A stretch of DNA of 5,170 bases from an uncultured Hymenobacter sp. Its GTDB lineage: Bacteria > Bacteroidota > Bacteroidia > Cytophagales > Hymenobacteraceae. Below, piece by piece: positions 4,492 to 5,170 of this stretch. The notes under the pieces were generated by a model. That model searched no databases, was not told where the DNA came from, and saw only the letters and a program-made list of their open reading frames with translations. The stretch is taken from contig CALMOO010000428.1 in NCBI GenBank assembly GCA_937871705.1, positions 1-5,170 of the forward strand, given 5' to 3'. Both the position numbers and the translations under genes were made by a program. Position 1 is the first letter of the stretch. Each line of letters opens with the position of its first letter.

Positions 4492-5170
4492 ATGGCCTCC
4501 CGCTATTGGTTTTGTTATTTATTTTTATTCCTCTTCGTGCAAACAGTTGAAGCTATAAAGCCAGGTAAGTCAGATACTACTACCCCTGCCCAGGAAGAAA
4601 TCTGGACGGAGGTTATCGAGCCGCGTACCAATTTGCTTGACCTGCGCCTAGGTGATGTGTGGCGCTACCGCGACCTGGTAATGCTGTTTGTACGGCGTGA
4701 CTTTGTATCTAACTATAAGCAGACGATTCTCGGGCCAATCTGGCTTTTTATTCAACCGCTGCTGACTACCATCACGTTTTATATCATTTTTGGGCGGGTA
4801 GCGAAGCTAGGTACAGATGGTATTCCACCGTTCATTTTTTACCTGGCCGGTAATACAGTTTGGGGGTACTTCTCGCAGAGCTTGACGGCGGTATCGACAG
4901 TGTTTACTACCAATGCAGCGATGTTTAGCAAGGTGTACTTTCCGCGCCTGACGATGCCGTTGTCCATTGTTATTTCCAATCTAGTGCGCTTCGGCATTCA
5001 GTTCGGGCTGTTTTTACTAGTGTGGGTATTCTACCTATTCACCACTAACACTCTGCACCCCAATTGGCTGATGTTGCTGACGCCGGTGCTGGTAGTGTTG
5101 ATGGGCCTGCTGGCGCTAGGGCTAGGCATGATTTTCAGCGCTCTTACTACCAAGTACCGCGACCTGGCCA
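4492..5170 (+). CDS. ABC-2 type polysaccharide export permease, N-terminal part
   Basis: Membrane subunit of an ABC exporter for O-antigen, capsule or similar glycans in the inner membrane (Wzm/RfbA/TagG type). Only 226 residues are in the window; the frame is open at the end. The family pattern begins at EEIWTEVIEPRTNLLDLRLG (about 35-54), then WRYRDLVMLFVRRDF (57-71), an amphipathic entry helix, and YKQTILGPIWLFIQPLLTTI (75-94). Predicted membrane helices lie near 82-101, 111-127, 156-183 and 191-217. KVYFPRLTMPLSIVISNLV (147-165) and the SALTTKYRDL motif (216-225) are typical. ATG 4492 is the only upstream in-frame ATG before family similarity starts; GTG 4537 is an alternative. The extra start, MASRYWFCYLFLFLFVQTVE, is strongly hydrophobic and unusual for a permease whose N-terminus is normally cytosolic. 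The ATPase subunit is expected downstream. It probably exports a fucosylated glycan, judging from gmd and fcl. Confidence 0.9.
   Translation, partial: MASRYWFCYLFLFLFVQTVEAIKPGKSDTTTPAQEEIWTEVIEPRTNLLDLRLGDVWRYRDLVMLFVRRDFVSNYKQTILGPIWLFIQPLLTTITFYIIFGRVAKLGTDGIPPFIFYLAGNTVWGYFSQSLTAVSTVFTTNAAMFSKVYFPRLTMPLSIVISNLVRFGIQFGLFLLVWVFYLFTTNTLHPNWLMLLTPVLVVLMGLLALGLGMIFSALTTKYRDLA

Noticed and set aside
1..5170. tRNA, rRNA, CRISPR array or complete insertion sequence
   Set aside because: No tRNA-like cloverleaf, regularly spaced direct repeats or transposase was seen on either strand. GGTTCGCG at about 955-962 resembles a T-loop but lacks the matching stem.

Overview
The window looks like part of a surface-polysaccharide (O-antigen, capsule or exopolysaccharide) locus of a Bacteroidota bacterium, most likely Hymenobacter or a close relative. 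The reasons are the protein style of Gmd and Fcl, the 186-residue protein of a type I associate with Bacteroidota, weak or absent Shine-Dalgarno sites, three exact matches to the Bacteroidota -7 promoter box TAnnTTTG, and two intergenic repeat families I recall from Hymenobacter-like genomes. The genus is an inference.

Left part (1-1490): an accessory, partly degraded zone. It opens with the middle of a DegT/DnrJ/EryC1/StrS sugar aminotransferase whose reading frame leaves the family pattern near base 124 and stops at 222, before the PLP-binding lysine, so it appears to be a remnant. Next is a conserved Bacteroidota hypothetical protein (231-791). Bases 792-1080 hold a hairpin-rich stretch without a convincing gene, perhaps the 5' end of a decayed group II intron or other structured RNA. 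On the minus strand a DUF551-type protein (1305-1081) sits directly behind a possible 60-residue protein (1490-1308), with a minus-strand promoter box at 1551-1544.

Middle (1491-1910): about 400 bases, AT-rich towards gmd, without a gene. They include a promoter box and three stem-loops just upstream of gmd.

Right part (1911-5170): gmd (GDP-mannose 4,6-dehydratase) and fcl (GDP-L-fucose synthase) convert GDP-mannose to GDP-L-fucose in two steps. They are separated by 389 bases that hold two repeat elements. A strong 16-bp terminator follows fcl. A new promoter and a short structured leader then precede an ABC-2 type polysaccharide export permease, which runs off the window end. Its ATPase partner is expected downstream. 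Together the genes would supply activated fucose and export a fucose-containing glycan or its lipid-linked precursor. I found no decisive evidence of a wholly new system. The best leads are the structured 792-1080 stretch, the hairpin leaders of gmd and the permease, and the odd hydrophobic N-terminus of the permease.
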